From Streptantibioticus rubrisoli (GTDB lineage: Bacteria; Actinomycetota; Actinomycetes; Streptomycetales; Streptomycetaceae), in NCBI RefSeq assembly GCF_024436055.1, contig NZ_JANFNH010000016.1, forward strand, positions 1-64,000: a stretch of 64,000 nucleotides of DNA, in the 5' to 3' direction. Position 1 is the stretch's first letter; every line of letters starts with the position of its first letter. The notes beneath the pieces were generated by a model that worked only from the letters and a program-made list of their open reading frames with translations, searched no databases and was not told the DNA's origin. Below, piece by piece: positions 8,322-17,326 of the stretch. The translations under genes were made by a program, and so were the position numbers.

Positions 8322-8350
8322 GCGGGTGGCGCAGGCGTAGCGCCACCCGC
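8322..8350 (+). promoter_or_regulatory. Hairpin between the ATPase and second binding-protein genes
   Basis: GCGGGTGGCG (8322-8331) pairs perfectly with CGCCACCCGC (8341-8350) around a 9-base loop. With no T-run it may weaken read-through or set off a separately stable message for the second binding protein. Confidence 0.45.
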
Positions 8351-8390
8351 AGCTATGAACTACCAGCGCCGAATAGGGAGACCAACGAGG

Positions 8391-9989
8391 ATGAATCGCA
8401 AGCTACTGGTGCTGCCGGCTGTGGTGGGCCTGATCGCGCCCGCCCTCGCCGCGTGCGGTGGATCCAGCGGCAACAGTGGAGGCGGCGGCGATGCCATCGT
8501 CGTGGGCACTACGGACCGGATCGAAGCCACCAAGGACACTCCGGCTCCGCTCGACCCGGCGGCCGCGTACGACGTCGCCGCGTGGACGGTGCTGCGCAAC
8601 ACCTTCCAGACACTGCTGAGCTACCCCCGCACCGGCACCGACCCGGTACCGGAGGCCGCCGAGCGCTGCGGCTTCACCGACCAGCTCAGCGAGACCTACC
8701 GGTGCACCATGCACACCGGGCTGCAGTTCTCCAACGGGGACCCGCTGACCGCCGCCGACGTGAAGTTCTCGGTGGACCGCATGCTGGCGATCCGCGACCC
8801 CAACGGTCCCTCCGGGCTGCTGGACAACGTCGACAAGGTGGAGACGCCGACCGACTCGACGGTGGTGTTCCACCTCAAGTCCCCGGACGCCACCTTCCCG
8901 TTCAAGCTGGCCACCCCGGCCGCTTCGATCGTGGACAGCAAGGTCTACCCGGCCGACAAGGTCTACGCGGGCACCCAGGTGCTCGGCTCCGGCCCCTACA
9001 CGCTGTCCTCGTTCGACTCCAACAACGAGGCGGTGTTCCAGAAGAACCCGCACTACAAGGGCAACGCCAAGCTCAACAACAGCAAGATAGAGCTGAAGTT
9101 CTACAAGACCTCCAGCGACATGGAGGCCGCGCTCAAGGCCGGTCACATCGACGTGATGAACCGCAGTATGACGCCGGAGGAGATCGCCGGGCTGAGCAAC
9201 GGCGGCGCGCAGAACATCAACCTGGTCGAGGCGCCGGGCACGGAAATCCGCTACCTGGTGTTCAACACCAACGACTCAACGGTGCGCAACTCGGCGGTCC
9301 GCAAGGCGGTCGCCCAGATCGTGGACCGCGCCGCGCTGGTGCGCGACGTGTACGCGCGCACCTCGCAGCCCCTGTACTCGATGGTCCCGCAGGGCATCAC
9401 CGGGCACACCAACTCGTTCTTCAACATCTACAACAACCCGAACGTCTCGGCCGCCCGTAGCATCCTGGAGAAGGCGGGCGTCAGCACCCCGGTGTCGCTG
9501 ACCCTGAGCTACACCACGGACCACTACGGCGAGTCCACCGCCAAGGAGTTCACCGAGCTGAAGAACCAGCTCGAGGCCAGCGGGCTGTTCAAGGTGACGC
9601 TGCAGGGCGTGCCGTGGTCGCAGTTCCGCCCGGCCGAGCGCAAGGGCCAGTACCAGGTGTACGGGATGGGCTGGTTCCCGGACTTCCCGGACCCGGACAG
9701 CTACATCGGCCCGTTCTTCGGCAAGGACAACTTCCTTGGCAGCCCCTACCGCAACGACGCCATCGAGTCGCAGCTGCTGCCGCAGACCCGTACCGTCGCC
9801 GAGCGCAGCACCGCGGTGAACGCCTTCCAGAAGATCCAGGACAACATCGCCCAGGATGTCCCGTTCCTACCGCTGTGGCAGGGCAAGCAGTACCTGGCCG
9901 CGCAGTCCCAGATCACCGGCACCGAGTGGGCGATGAACGCCTCCTCGGAGCTCCAGTACTGGGAGCTGGGCAAGGGCGTCAAGGGCTGA
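8391..9989 (+). CDS. Oligopeptide ABC transporter substrate-binding lipoprotein (second copy)
   Basis: A 532-residue family 5 binding protein clearly paralogous to the one at 1639: both share AIVVGTT, the LDPA.AYD block, FSNGD-LTA-DVKFS-DRM, SPDATFP or NPDATFP and WFPDFPDPD. The ATG at 8391 (MNRKLLVLP) is preferred to an upstream in-frame ATG at 8355 because it gives a compact signal peptide with lipobox LAAC and has GAGG just upstream. It has an insertion near the mature N-terminus and the same spaced cysteine pair (RCGFTD...YRC). Two receptors bracketing one permease/ATPase set suggest broader or two-ligand specificity. A perfect terminator follows. Confidence 0.9.
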   Translation: MNRKLLVLPAVVGLIAPALAACGGSSGNSGGGGDAIVVGTTDRIEATKDTPAPLDPAAAYDVAAWTVLRNTFQTLLSYPRTGTDPVPEAAERCGFTDQLSETYRCTMHTGLQFSNGDPLTAADVKFSVDRMLAIRDPNGPSGLLDNVDKVETPTDSTVVFHLKSPDATFPFKLATPAASIVDSKVYPADKVYAGTQVLGSGPYTLSSFDSNNEAVFQKNPHYKGNAKLNNSKIELKFYKTSSDMEAALKAGHIDVMNRSMTPEEIAGLSNGGAQNINLVEAPGTEIRYLVFNTNDSTVRNSAVRKAVAQIVDRAALVRDVYARTSQPLYSMVPQGITGHTNSFFNIYNNPNVSAARSILEKAGVSTPVSLTLSYTTDHYGESTAKEFTELKNQLEASGLFKVTLQGVPWSQFRPAERKGQYQVYGMGWFPDFPDPDSYIGPFFGKDNFLGSPYRNDAIESQLLPQTRTVAERSTAVNAFQKIQDNIAQDVPFLPLWQGKQYLAAQSQITGTEWAMNASSELQYWELGKGVKG

Positions 9990-10004
9990 TCCGCGCAACA
10001 CGGC

Positions 10005-10037
10005 GAGGGGGCCGGGGCGTTTCGCCCCGGCCCCCTC
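10005..10037. terminator. Bidirectional terminator between binding protein and response regulator
   Basis: A perfect 14-base stem (10005-10018 with 10024-10037) and a GTTTC loop lie between two convergent genes. It is GC-only without a long T-run, the usual Streptomyces form. Confidence 0.8.
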
Positions 10038-10067
10038 TCGGCTTCACCGGATCACCGCTTCACCGGA

Positions 10068-10739
10068 TCACTGCGCGCCCGGTCGCACCAGGCCGCTCTC
10101 GTAGGCGTACACCGCGGCCTGCACACGGTCGCGCAGCCCCAACTTGGTCAGCACATGGCCGACATGGGTCTTGACGGTGGTCTCACTGACGAACAACTCG
10201 GCCGCGATCTCCGCGTTGGACAGCCCGCGGGCCACCAGCTTGAGCACCTCGACCTCGCGCTCGGTGAGCGTGTTCAGCGCCGGAGGCACCGTTTCCTCAC
10301 CGGACGGCAGATGCCCGGCGTACTTGTCCAGCAGGCGCCGGGTGATGCTCGGCGCCAGCATCGCCTCACCGGCCGCCACCACCCGGATCGCCTGCACCAG
10401 TTCGTCCGCCGGGGCGTCCTTGAGCAGGAAGCCGCTGGCGCCCGCGCGCAGCGCCTCCACCACGTACTCGTCCAGGTCGAAGGTGGTCAGCACCAGCACC
10501 TTGGCCGGACCGTCCCGGCCGGGCCCGGTGATCTGCCGGGTCGCCTCGACGCCGTCCATGCGCGGCATGCGGATGTCCATCAGGACCACGTCGGGCTGCA
10601 GGGCGCGCACCTGCTCCAGCGCCTGCAGGCCGTCCCCGGCCTCGCCGACCACGGCCAGGTCCTGCTCCGCCTCCAGAATCATCCGGAATCCGGTGCGCAG
10701 CAGCGGCTGGTCGTCGACCAGCAGGACGCGGATCGCCAC
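10068..10739 (-). CDS. NarL/LuxR-family response regulator without an adjacent kinase
   Basis: A 223-residue two-component regulator. Receiver domain: acidic pair Asp9-Asp10, phosphoacceptor Asp55 in VVLMDIRMP, switch Thr in LVLTTFD and Lys in FLLKDAP (about residue 105). A LuxR helix-turn-helix follows at about 155-215 ([22 protein letters not shown], then [16 protein letters not shown]). The start is GTG at 10739, five bases after AGGAG; the frame remains open far upstream but that part overlaps the nuclease gene antisense and looks like shadow. NarL-type regulators usually sit next to their kinase; here the upstream gene is a nuclease, so the partner must be elsewhere. Confidence 0.92.
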   Translation of the reverse strand: MAIRVLLVDDQPLLRTGFRMILEAEQDLAVVGEAGDGLQALEQVRALQPDVVLMDIRMPRMDGVEATRQITGPGRDGPAKVLVLTTFDLDEYVVEALRAGASGFLLKDAPADELVQAIRVVAAGEAMLAPSITRRLLDKYAGHLPSGEETVPPALNTLTEREVEVLKLVARGLSNAEIAAELFVSETTVKTHVGHVLTKLGLRDRVQAAVYAYESGLVRPGAQ

Positions 10740-10774
10740 GTGATCTCCTAACGGTAGGCCGCCCCCATTCTTCC

Positions 10775-11665
10775 CTACGCCCGCTCTTCGGCGCCGGGCG
10801 GCCGCCGCATGGTGGGCAGCGGATAGACCGGGGGAGTGCCGCCGAACGCCGGGCACACCGGCTGGTGGTCGCACCAGTCGCACAGCCTGCTCGGCCGCGG
10901 CCGCCAGTCCCCGGACTCGGTGGCGCGCTGGATCGCCTCCCACAGCGCGAGCAGCTTGCGCTCCACCCCCCGCAGCTCCTCCGCCGTCGGATCGCAGGTC
11001 ACCACATCGCCGCTGCCCAGGTAGACAAGCTGCAGCCGACGCGGCACCACACCGTGCAACCGCCACAGCACCAGCGCGTAGAACTTCATCTGGAACAGCG
11101 CGTCCGCCGCGTACTCCGCCCGCGGCGCCTTGCCGGTCTTGTAGTCCACCACCCGCAGATCACCGCTGGGCGCCACGTCCAGCCGGTCCACATAGCCGCG
11201 CAGCACCAGACCGGACTCCAGCGCCGTCTCCACGTACAGCTCGCGCTCCGCGGGCTCCAGGCGCGTCGGGTCCTCCAGCGAGAACCACCGGTCCACCAGC
11301 CGCTCGGCGCTTTCCAGCCACCGGGCCAACCGCTCCGCCCCCGGCCCCGCCTCGTCGTCGGCGAACAGCTCCGCCAGCTCCGGTTTCTGCGCCAGCAGCC
11401 GCTCCCACTCCACCGGCACCATCGCCCGCGCCCGCACCGCCGTGCGCTCCGCGCGGGGCGCGTCGAAGAGCCGCTCCAGCACGGCGTGCACCACCGTGCC
11501 CCGGGTGGCTGCCTCGCTGGGCTTCTCCGGCAGCTTGTCGATCACCCGGAACCGGTACCGCAGCGGGCACTGCATGAAGTCCGCCGCCCGCGACGGCGAG
11601 AGCGACGAAGGGGGCGCTGGCGTGGCGCACGGCACGGCCGAGCCGCCCTCGGGAGTGCTGGTCAT
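10775..11665 (-). CDS. RecB-family nuclease with Cas4/AddB-like cysteine cluster
   Basis: A 296-residue PD-(D/E)XK nuclease, probably acting on DNA ends in repair. Active-site signatures are an early [10 protein letters not shown] helix (the His of the RecB motif), a central GYVDRLDV strand and [10 protein letters not shown] with the D-x-K pair. One cysteine in [10 protein letters not shown] near the N-terminus and three at the C-terminus ([11 protein letters not shown]) reproduce the AddB/Cas4 arrangement that binds a 4Fe-4S cluster. There is no helicase domain. Start ATG 11665 (MTSTPEGG) is preferred; an upstream in-frame ATG at 11707 is possible. Divergent from the site-2 protease gene, with 126 bases between them. 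Confidence 0.85.
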   Translation of the reverse strand: MTSTPEGGSAVPCATPAPPSSLSPSRAADFMQCPLRYRFRVIDKLPEKPSEAATRGTVVHAVLERLFDAPRAERTAVRARAMVPVEWERLLAQKPELAELFADDEAGPGAERLARWLESAERLVDRWFSLEDPTRLEPAERELYVETALESGLVLRGYVDRLDVAPSGDLRVVDYKTGKAPRAEYAADALFQMKFYALVLWRLHGVVPRRLQLVYLGSGDVVTCDPTAEELRGVERKLLALWEAIQRATESGDWRPRPSRLCDWCDHQPVCPAFGGTPPVYPLPTMRRPPGAEERA

Positions 11666-11791
11666 GGCACACGACCCTACGGGTTGCCACTGACAACCGT
11701 CCGCCACTCGTCGTTACCATCGACGGCACGTACCTCCGCACCGCATGATCGGTCATCATCGGTCAGGAGGATCCGGCGATCGAGGGGACGC

Positions 11792-13018
11792 ATGAACACG
11801 AGCGGGCAGCCGCAGTCCGGCACCGGGGGAGCGGCTCCCGGGGGCGGAGGCAACGGCAAACGGCCGCGGGAGTCCGGCGGCGGAATCCTGATGGGCCGAC
11901 CGTTCGGCGTCCCGGTCTATGTGGCGCCCAGTTGGTTCCTGGTCGCCGCGCTGATCACCTGGGTCTTCGGCGGGCAACTCGACCGCGTGCTGCCGGAGCT
12001 CGGCGCCGCCCGCTACCTGGTCTCGTTGTTCTTCGCCGTCGCCTTCTACGCCTCGGTGTTGGTGCACGAGTTGGCGCACACGGTCGCCGCGCTGCGCTTC
12101 AAGTTGCCGGTGCGGCGCATCCAGTTGCAGTTCTTCGGCGGAGTCTCCGAGATCGAGAAGGACTCCGACACCCCGGGGCGGGAGTTCGTCCTGGCCTTCG
12201 TCGGGCCGTTGCTGTCCCTGGTGCTGGCCGGGCTGTTCTACCTCGGCATGCGCGGGGTCCAGCCGGACACGGTGCCCGGTGTGCTGCTGGCCGGACTGAT
12301 GGTCAGCAACCTGATCGTGGCCGCCTTCAACCTGCTGCCCGGCCTTCCGCTGGACGGCGGCCGGATGCTGCGGGCGGTGGTGTGGAAGATCAGCGGCAAG
12401 CCGATGACCGGTACCGTCGCCGCCGCCTGGACCGGCCGGGCGCTCGCCGTCGCGGTACTGGTCGGGCTGCCGCTGCTCAGCTACGCGGGCGGGGTCAGCG
12501 AGTCCAGCACCGGCGCCGACTCGCTCACCGACGCCCTGCTCGCCGCGATCCTGGCGGCCATCATCTGGACTGGCGCCGGTAACAGCCTGCGCATCGCCCG
12601 GCTGCGCGAACGGCTCCCCGAGCTGCGCGCCCGCTCGCTGACCCGCCGGGCGGTCCCGGTGGCCGCCGAGACCCCGCTGTCCGAGGCGCTGCGCCGCGCT
12701 GACGAGGCGGGCGCCCGCGCCCTGGTGGTGGTCGACGCCGCGGGGGAGGCCACCGGACTGGTCCGGGAGGCCGCCGTCGTCGGCATCCCCGAGCACCGCC
12801 GCCCCTGGGTCGCGGTCAGCGGGGTGACCCAGGAACTGCGGCCCGGAATGCGGGTCCGCGCCGACCTGTTCGGCGAGGACCTGCTGGAGACGCTGCGCGC
12901 CACCCCCGCCACCGAGTACCTGGTCGTGGAGCCCAGCGGCGAGATCTACGGCGTGCTGTCCACCGCGGACGTGGAGCGGGCCTTCGTCGCGGCCATGGCC
13001 CAGCCCTCCCGGGCATGA
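11792..13018 (+). CDS. Site-2 protease (M50 family) with C-terminal CBS-like region
   Basis: A 408-residue membrane zinc metalloprotease of the Rip3/SpoIVFB-like group, which cut anti-sigma factors or other membrane proteins. Zinc ligands are in HELAH (about residues 92-96) and NLLPGLPLDGGR (about 183-194). A poorly charged Gly/Pro-rich N-terminus of 25 residues precedes the first helix, and 5-6 helices follow. Residues 290-400 form a CBS-pair-like segment (ALVVVDAAGEATGLV, YLVVEPSGEIYGVLSTADV) that could sense a ligand. ATG 11792 has GAGGGG six bases upstream; the frame extends far upstream only as shadow over the nuclease gene. The next gene follows closely. Confidence 0.9.
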   Translation: MNTSGQPQSGTGGAAPGGGGNGKRPRESGGGILMGRPFGVPVYVAPSWFLVAALITWVFGGQLDRVLPELGAARYLVSLFFAVAFYASVLVHELAHTVAALRFKLPVRRIQLQFFGGVSEIEKDSDTPGREFVLAFVGPLLSLVLAGLFYLGMRGVQPDTVPGVLLAGLMVSNLIVAAFNLLPGLPLDGGRMLRAVVWKISGKPMTGTVAAAWTGRALAVAVLVGLPLLSYAGGVSESSTGADSLTDALLAAILAAIIWTGAGNSLRIARLRERLPELRARSLTRRAVPVAAETPLSEALRRADEAGARALVVVDAAGEATGLVREAAVVGIPEHRRPWVAVSGVTQELRPGMRVRADLFGEDLLETLRATPATEYLVVEPSGEIYGVLSTADVERAFVAAMAQPSRA

Positions 13019-13035
13019 CCCCCTCAGACCTCGGA

Positions 13036-13041
13036 TACCCT
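13036..13041 (+). promoter_or_regulatory. -10 box placed for a leaderless trmI transcript
   Basis: TACCCT ends 6 bases before the trmI ATG at 13048, so transcription would begin at or next to the A of the start codon. No Shine-Dalgarno is present, which agrees with a leaderless message. Confidence 0.5.
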
Positions 13042-13047
13042 GGTCAC

Positions 13048-14025
13048 ATGTCCGAACCGACCGGTGCCGCCCGCCGTCGCGGGCCCTTCCAGGTCGGGGA
13101 CCAGGTTCAGCTCACCGACCCCAAGGGACGCCACCACACCTTCACGCTCGAAGCCGGGAAGAGCTTCCACACCCACAAGGGTTCCTTCCCGCACGACGAG
13201 CTGATCGGCGCTCCCGAGGGCACTGTTGTGCGTACCACGGGGAACATCGCGTATCTCGCGCTGCGTCCCCTGCTCCCCGACTACGTCCTGTCCATGCCCC
13301 GCGGCGCCGCCGTGGTCTACCCCAAGGACGCGGGCCAGATCCTGTCCATGGCCGACATCTTCCCCGGCGCGCGCGTCGTCGAGGCGGGCGTCGGTTCCGG
13401 CTCGCTCAGCTGCTTCCTGCTGCGCGCCGTCGGCGACCAGGGCATGCTGCACAGCTACGAGCGGCGAGCCGACTTCGCCGAGATCGCCGCGGAGAACGTC
13501 CGCCGCTACTTCGGCGGCGAGCACCCGGCCTGGCAGCTGACCGTCGGCGACCTCCAGGACAACCTGTCCGACACCGACGTCGACCGCGTCATCCTGGACA
13601 TGCTCGCGCCCTGGGAGTGCCTGGAGGCCGTCTCCAAGGCGCTGGTGCCCGGCGGCATGCTCTGCGCGTACGTCGCCACCACCACGCAGCTCGCCCGCAC
13701 CGTGGAGGCGATCCGCGAGCACGGCACGTTCAACGAGCCGACCGCGTGGGAGACGATGGTCCGCACCTGGCACATCGAGGGCCTCGCGGTCCGTCCGGAC
13801 CACCGGATGATCGGCCACACCGGCTTCCTGCTGACCGCCCGTCGCCTCGCCGACGGCGTCGAGCCGCCGATGCGCCGCCGCCGCCCGGCCAAGGGCGCGT
13901 ACGGCGAGGACTACGCGGGATGGGGCGGCAAGGACGCCGCGAAGGTCGCATCGCGGGGCGCCGGGAAGGACGCGGCGTCGGACGGCGAAAGGGACGCGGC
14001 CCCCGGCAGCGGCGGCGCGGCCTAG
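13048..14025 (+). CDS. trmI: tRNA (adenine-N1-)-methyltransferase TrmI
   Basis: A 325-residue SAM-dependent enzyme making m1A58 in the T-loop of tRNA; related actinobacterial proteins are tetramers. An N-terminal beta domain (about 10-85, with THKGSFPHDELIG) precedes a Rossmann fold with SAM motif VVEAGVGSGSLS (about 112-123), acidic motif SYERRADFAEIA and catalytic motif VILDMLAPWE (about 182-191). The C-terminal 40 residues are Gly/Ala/Lys-rich and probably flexible. The ATG at 13048 is chosen from homology and the leaderless -10 box. In actinobacteria this gene characteristically heads the proteasome neighbourhood. Confidence 0.95.
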   Translation: MSEPTGAARRRGPFQVGDQVQLTDPKGRHHTFTLEAGKSFHTHKGSFPHDELIGAPEGTVVRTTGNIAYLALRPLLPDYVLSMPRGAAVVYPKDAGQILSMADIFPGARVVEAGVGSGSLSCFLLRAVGDQGMLHSYERRADFAEIAAENVRRYFGGEHPAWQLTVGDLQDNLSDTDVDRVILDMLAPWECLEAVSKALVPGGMLCAYVATTTQLARTVEAIREHGTFNEPTAWETMVRTWHIEGLAVRPDHRMIGHTGFLLTARRLADGVEPPMRRRRPAKGAYGEDYAGWGGKDAAKVASRGAGKDAASDGERDAAPGSGGAA

Positions 14026-14067
14026 CCGCCGCCCCCGTAACGAAGCCGCAGCACCCCCAACTACCAA

Positions 14068-14113
14068 GCGCCGCCGTCGAGTTCCCCCTCAGCAGGGGAA
14101 CCGGCGGCGGCGC
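14068..14113. terminator. Terminator after trmI
   Basis: GCGCCGCCG (14068-14076) pairs with CGGCGGCGC (14105-14113), with an inner GTTCCCC/GGGGAAC stem, followed by CCTTTC. A long two-step hairpin. Confidence 0.75.
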
Positions 14114-14242
14114 CCTTTCGTTTGCCGCAACAGGGGGCCAAAAAACCGGGACCCGATGTTCCGCCTCCCTGTGACGTATGGCACGATGCTGGCCACCGCC
14201 AAACGATCAAGCCGCTCGGCTCAAGCCCCAGGAGACAGCCGC

Positions 14243-14791
14243 GTGCAGCCCTCGGCAGGTCAGGACCTCCCGCACACGCGTACCCACCCGGCCCACTGGC
14301 TCGCCACCGGTGTGGCCATAGCCGCCGTCGTCGGGCTCGCCGCCCTGGTCCGCCCGGCGGGCGCCGCGGCGACGGGTGCCCGGAGCGCGCCTGACGCGGC
14401 CGCCGCGCACTATCCGGTCAACTGCGGTGGCGGGCCGGTGGACGTGGTCGCCAGGGCGTCCGGTGACATAGAGGGCGACGGGCGCGCGGACACCGTCGCG
14501 GTGGTGCGCTGCCACACCGACTTCGGCACCCCGCCCAGCGGCGTGTACGTGCTCTCCGCCGGTACGTCACCAGGAGCGCCGCCCAAGGTGGTGGCGACGC
14601 TGGTGGATCCGGCGCGCAAACTCAGCGTGCGGGACCTCTATGTGACCGGTCGTACCGTCAGCGCGACGCTGCTCGGCTACTCGTCGGACACGGTGCCGCG
14701 TTGCTGTCCGGACCTGCGGCGGGAGTTCGGCTGGCACTGGCACGACGGGCGGTTCACCGCGGTGCCCGGTCCGCATGCGGGGAGTGTCTGA
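14243..14791 (+). CDS. Hypothetical secreted or membrane-anchored protein
   Basis: A 182-residue protein of unknown function. GTG 14243 follows AGGAG with an 8-base spacer and is preferred to an upstream in-frame ATG at 14156. A hydrophobic segment at about residues 20-37 (WLATGVAIAAVVGLAALV) is a signal peptide or membrane anchor ending near an Ala-rich AGAAA site. The exported part has a calcium-loop-like DIEGDGRADT near residue 76, as in FG-GAP or VCBS repeats, and several cysteines (CGGG, VRCH, RCCPD) that may form disulfides. The neighbourhood gives no clear clue; it is convergent with the ferredoxin gene. Confidence 0.7.
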   Translation: MQPSAGQDLPHTRTHPAHWLATGVAIAAVVGLAALVRPAGAAATGARSAPDAAAAHYPVNCGGGPVDVVARASGDIEGDGRADTVAVVRCHTDFGTPPSGVYVLSAGTSPGAPPKVVATLVDPARKLSVRDLYVTGRTVSATLLGYSSDTVPRCCPDLRREFGWHWHDGRFTAVPGPHAGSV

Positions 14792-14817
14792 ACCGTCACC
14801 GCCCGCCGGGCGAACCG

Positions 14818-15108
14818 CTACTGAGCGTCCGGCCCGTACATCTCGACGCCGTCGCGGACCCGGCGTACGTGGATGCACTCGCCGGGGCACTCCTTCACCG
14901 AGTCCACCACGTCGTTCAGCAGCGGCAGCGGAACCGGAACCGTCGCCCCCGCCTCGGTGCGCAACTCGTCGTCATCGCCCTTGACGTAGGCAAGGCCGTC
15001 GATGTCGAGCTCGAAGACCTCGGGCGCGTACTGCGCGCAGATCCCGTCGCCGGTGCACAGGTCCTGGTCGATCCAGACTTCCAGCGCCTCGCCGACTGCG
15101 TCGCTCAC
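14818..15108 (-). CDS. Single-cluster ferredoxin
   Basis: A 96-residue ferredoxin that would carry electrons, commonly to cytochrome P450 or other oxidoreductases. Cluster ligands are in CTGDGICAQYAPEVFE near the N-terminus and CPGECI near residue 76. The first motif is C-x2-D-x2-C: the position usually held by the second cysteine of a 4Fe-4S ferredoxin is Asp, as in Pyrococcus ferredoxin, so the protein could hold a 3Fe-4S or an Asp-ligated 4Fe-4S cluster. GTG 15108 has GAGG a short distance upstream. The open frame continues over the whole arc gene on the opposite strand, which is shadow. Divergent from arc, 240 bases apart. Confidence 0.9.
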   Translation of the reverse strand: MSDAVGEALEVWIDQDLCTGDGICAQYAPEVFELDIDGLAYVKGDDDELRTEAGATVPVPLPLLNDVVDSVKECPGECIHVRRVRDGVEMYGPDAQ

Positions 15109-15348
15109 GGGTACCTCGCCTGCCGTTCGTCCATCGGGAAGTAACAGCCCCTGGCGGCTGTTGACCGAAACGACGATACAACCGGTCGCTTTCCGATGTC
15201 GTTGGGTGGGTATCTCCCTGGCGTGGGGACGTGCGCAAGGGTGAAGATCGGACACACCCCGACCGGGTTTGTGATCTAGGGGTTTCAACCCCCACCGGCC
15301 CAGGTAGGGTCTGAAAGCGTCCAGCTCCCCCTGGAGGAGGTGAGGACC
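15109..15348. promoter_or_regulatory. Divergent ferredoxin/arc promoter region
   Basis: This region holds an inverted repeat AACAGCC-N6-GGCTGTT (15143-15162), a minus-strand TATCGT that could be the ferredoxin -10, and the arc box GTAGGGTCTGA (15304-15314). The first two are candidates only. Confidence 0.35.
15304..15314 (+). promoter_or_regulatory. arc promoter motif shared with pup
   Basis: GTAGGGTCTGA contains a TAGGGT -10 hexamer about 40 bases before the arc start and is identical, base for base, to 18971-18981 upstream of pup. This suggests one sigma factor or regulator serves both. Confidence 0.5.
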
Positions 15349-17115
15349 GTGGCAGCCCACGACGACGACATCAACCGTGGCAACCGGCCCGCACGGGGTT
15401 CGGAGGACCCCGCGAGCCAGGTGGCCTTTCTTGAGCAGGAGATCGCCGTCCTGCGCCGCAAGCTCGCCGACTCTCCGCGTCACACGAGGATTCTCGAGGA
15501 GCGGATCGTCGAGCTGCAGACCAACCTGGCGGGTGTGTCCGCACAGAACGAACGGCTTGCCAACACCCTTCGTGAGGCCCGCGACCAGATCGTGGCCCTC
15601 AAGGAGGAAGTGGACCGGCTCGCCCAGCCGCCTGCCGGATTCGGTGTGTTCCTGCAGGCCAACGAAGACGGTACGGCGGACATCTTCACCGGCGGCCGCA
15701 AGTTGCGGGTGAACGTGAGCCCGACCGTCGAGCTCGATGAACTCCAGCGCGGACAGGAGCTCATGCTCAACGAGGCGCTCAACGTGGTTTCGGCCATGGA
15801 GTTCGAGCGCGTCGGTGAGATCGTCACCCTCAAGGAGATCCTTGAGGACGGCGAGCGGGCCCTGGTGATAGGGCACACCGACGAGGAGAAGGTGGTCCGG
15901 CTCGCCGAGCCGCTGCTCGACGTCAACATCCGTGCCGGTGACGCACTGCTGCTTGAGCCCCGGTCCGGTTATGTCTACGAGGTCGTGCCCAAGAGCGAGG
16001 TCGAGGAACTCGTCCTCGAAGAAGTGCCGGACATCGACTACAACAAGATCGGCGGACTGGGGAACCAGATCGAGTTGATCCGCGACGCGGTCGAACTCCC
16101 CTACCTGTACCCGGACCTGTTTAAGGAACACGAACTGCGCCCGCCCAAGGGCGTGCTGCTCTACGGCCCTCCCGGTTGCGGCAAGACGCTCATCGCCAAG
16201 GCGGTGGCCAACTCCCTTGCCAAGAAGGTCGCCGAGGTCACCGGACAGCCCGCGGGCAAGAGCTACTTCCTGAACATCAAGGGCCCGGAACTGCTCAACA
16301 AGTACGTCGGTGAGACCGAGCGGCACATCCGCCTGGTCTTCCAACGGGCCCGTGAGAAGGCCAGCGAGGGCACCCCGGTCATCGTCTTCTTCGACGAGAT
16401 GGAGTCGCTGTTCCGCACCCGCGGATCCGGCGTCAGCTCGGACGTGGAGAACACCATCGTCCCGCAGCTGCTCGCCGAGATCGACGGTGTGGAGGGGCTG
16501 GAGAACGTCATCGTCATCGGCGCCTCCAACCGCGAGGACATGATCGACCCGGCCATCCTGCGCCCCGGCCGCCTCGATGTGAAGATCAAGATCGAGCGTC
16601 CGGACGCGGAGGCGGCCAAGGACATCTTCTCCAAGTACCTGACGGACACCCTGCCGCTGCACGCCGAGGACCTCGCCGAACACGGCGGCTCGCCGGAGGC
16701 GACGGTCGGCGCGATGATCCAGTCCGTGGTCGAGCGGATGTACGCCGAGACGGAGGAGAACCGCTTCCTCGAGGTCACCTACGCCAACGGCGACAAGGAG
16801 GTCCTGTACTTCAAGGACTTCAACTCCGGTGCCATGATCCAGAACATCGTGGACCGGGCCAAGAAGATGGCGATCAAGGACTTCCTCGACCACAACCAGA
16901 AGGGCATCCGCGTCTCCCACCTGCTCTCGGCCTGCGTGGACGAGTTCAAGGAGAACGAGGACCTGCCCAACACCACCAACCCGGACGACTGGGCCCGGAT
17001 CTCCGGAAAGAAGGGCGAGCGCATCGTCTTCATCCGGACGCTTGTCACCGGCAAGCAGGGCGCCGACACCGGCCGCTCGATCGACACCGTGGCCAACACC
17101 GGGCAGTACCTGTAG
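15349..17115 (+). CDS. arc: Proteasome-associated AAA ATPase Arc (Mpa)
   Basis: A 588-residue hexameric unfoldase that recruits pupylated proteins and feeds them into the 20S core. Order: N-terminal coiled coil that binds Pup (about residues 20-85), tandem OB domains (about 90-235), and an AAA module with Walker A GPPGCGKT (about 272-279), Walker [11 protein letters not shown] (about 343-352) and sensor/arginine region GASNRED to RPGRLD. The C-terminus is GQYL, with the penultimate Tyr that docks into the proteasome alpha ring. GTG 15349 lies 8 bases after GGAGGAGG; the GTG at 15340 falls inside that ribosome site and is rejected. Monocistronic, followed by a perfect terminator. Confidence 0.97.
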   Translation: MAAHDDDINRGNRPARGSEDPASQVAFLEQEIAVLRRKLADSPRHTRILEERIVELQTNLAGVSAQNERLANTLREARDQIVALKEEVDRLAQPPAGFGVFLQANEDGTADIFTGGRKLRVNVSPTVELDELQRGQELMLNEALNVVSAMEFERVGEIVTLKEILEDGERALVIGHTDEEKVVRLAEPLLDVNIRAGDALLLEPRSGYVYEVVPKSEVEELVLEEVPDIDYNKIGGLGNQIELIRDAVELPYLYPDLFKEHELRPPKGVLLYGPPGCGKTLIAKAVANSLAKKVAEVTGQPAGKSYFLNIKGPELLNKYVGETERHIRLVFQRAREKASEGTPVIVFFDEMESLFRTRGSGVSSDVENTIVPQLLAEIDGVEGLENVIVIGASNREDMIDPAILRPGRLDVKIKIERPDAEAAKDIFSKYLTDTLPLHAEDLAEHGGSPEATVGAMIQSVVERMYAETEENRFLEVTYANGDKEVLYFKDFNSGAMIQNIVDRAKKMAIKDFLDHNQKGIRVSHLLSACVDEFKENEDLPNTTNPDDWARISGKKGERIVFIRTLVTGKQGADTGRSIDTVANTGQYL

Positions 17116-17123
17116 GACGGCAG

Positions 17124-17161
17124 CCGGCTGCGGGTACCGGAACTCCGGTACCCGCAGCCGG
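17124..17161. terminator. Terminator after arc
   Basis: A perfect 17-base stem (17124-17140 with 17145-17161) with an AACT loop, followed by ACGCTTTTC. Confidence 0.85.
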
Positions 17162-17326
17162 ACGCTTTTCCCGGGGCTGCCGGCGGGCGCCATCCGCAGC
17201 GCACCAGACGTCCGGAAGCCGAGGAATGACTGTGATGATCTCCCCACCGCCGCCGCCGCGTTCTACGCTCGTCGGTACCGCGCCACACGGTGCCGCCGAT
17301 GGGCGGACCCGGGCAAGGAGGGCCGC

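Noticed and set aside
15109-17247. Long minus-strand open frame (over 800 codons) running through the arc gene into the ferredoxin
   Set aside because: Only the last 97 codons (14818-15108) resemble a real protein; the rest is the antisense shadow of arc in high-GC DNA.
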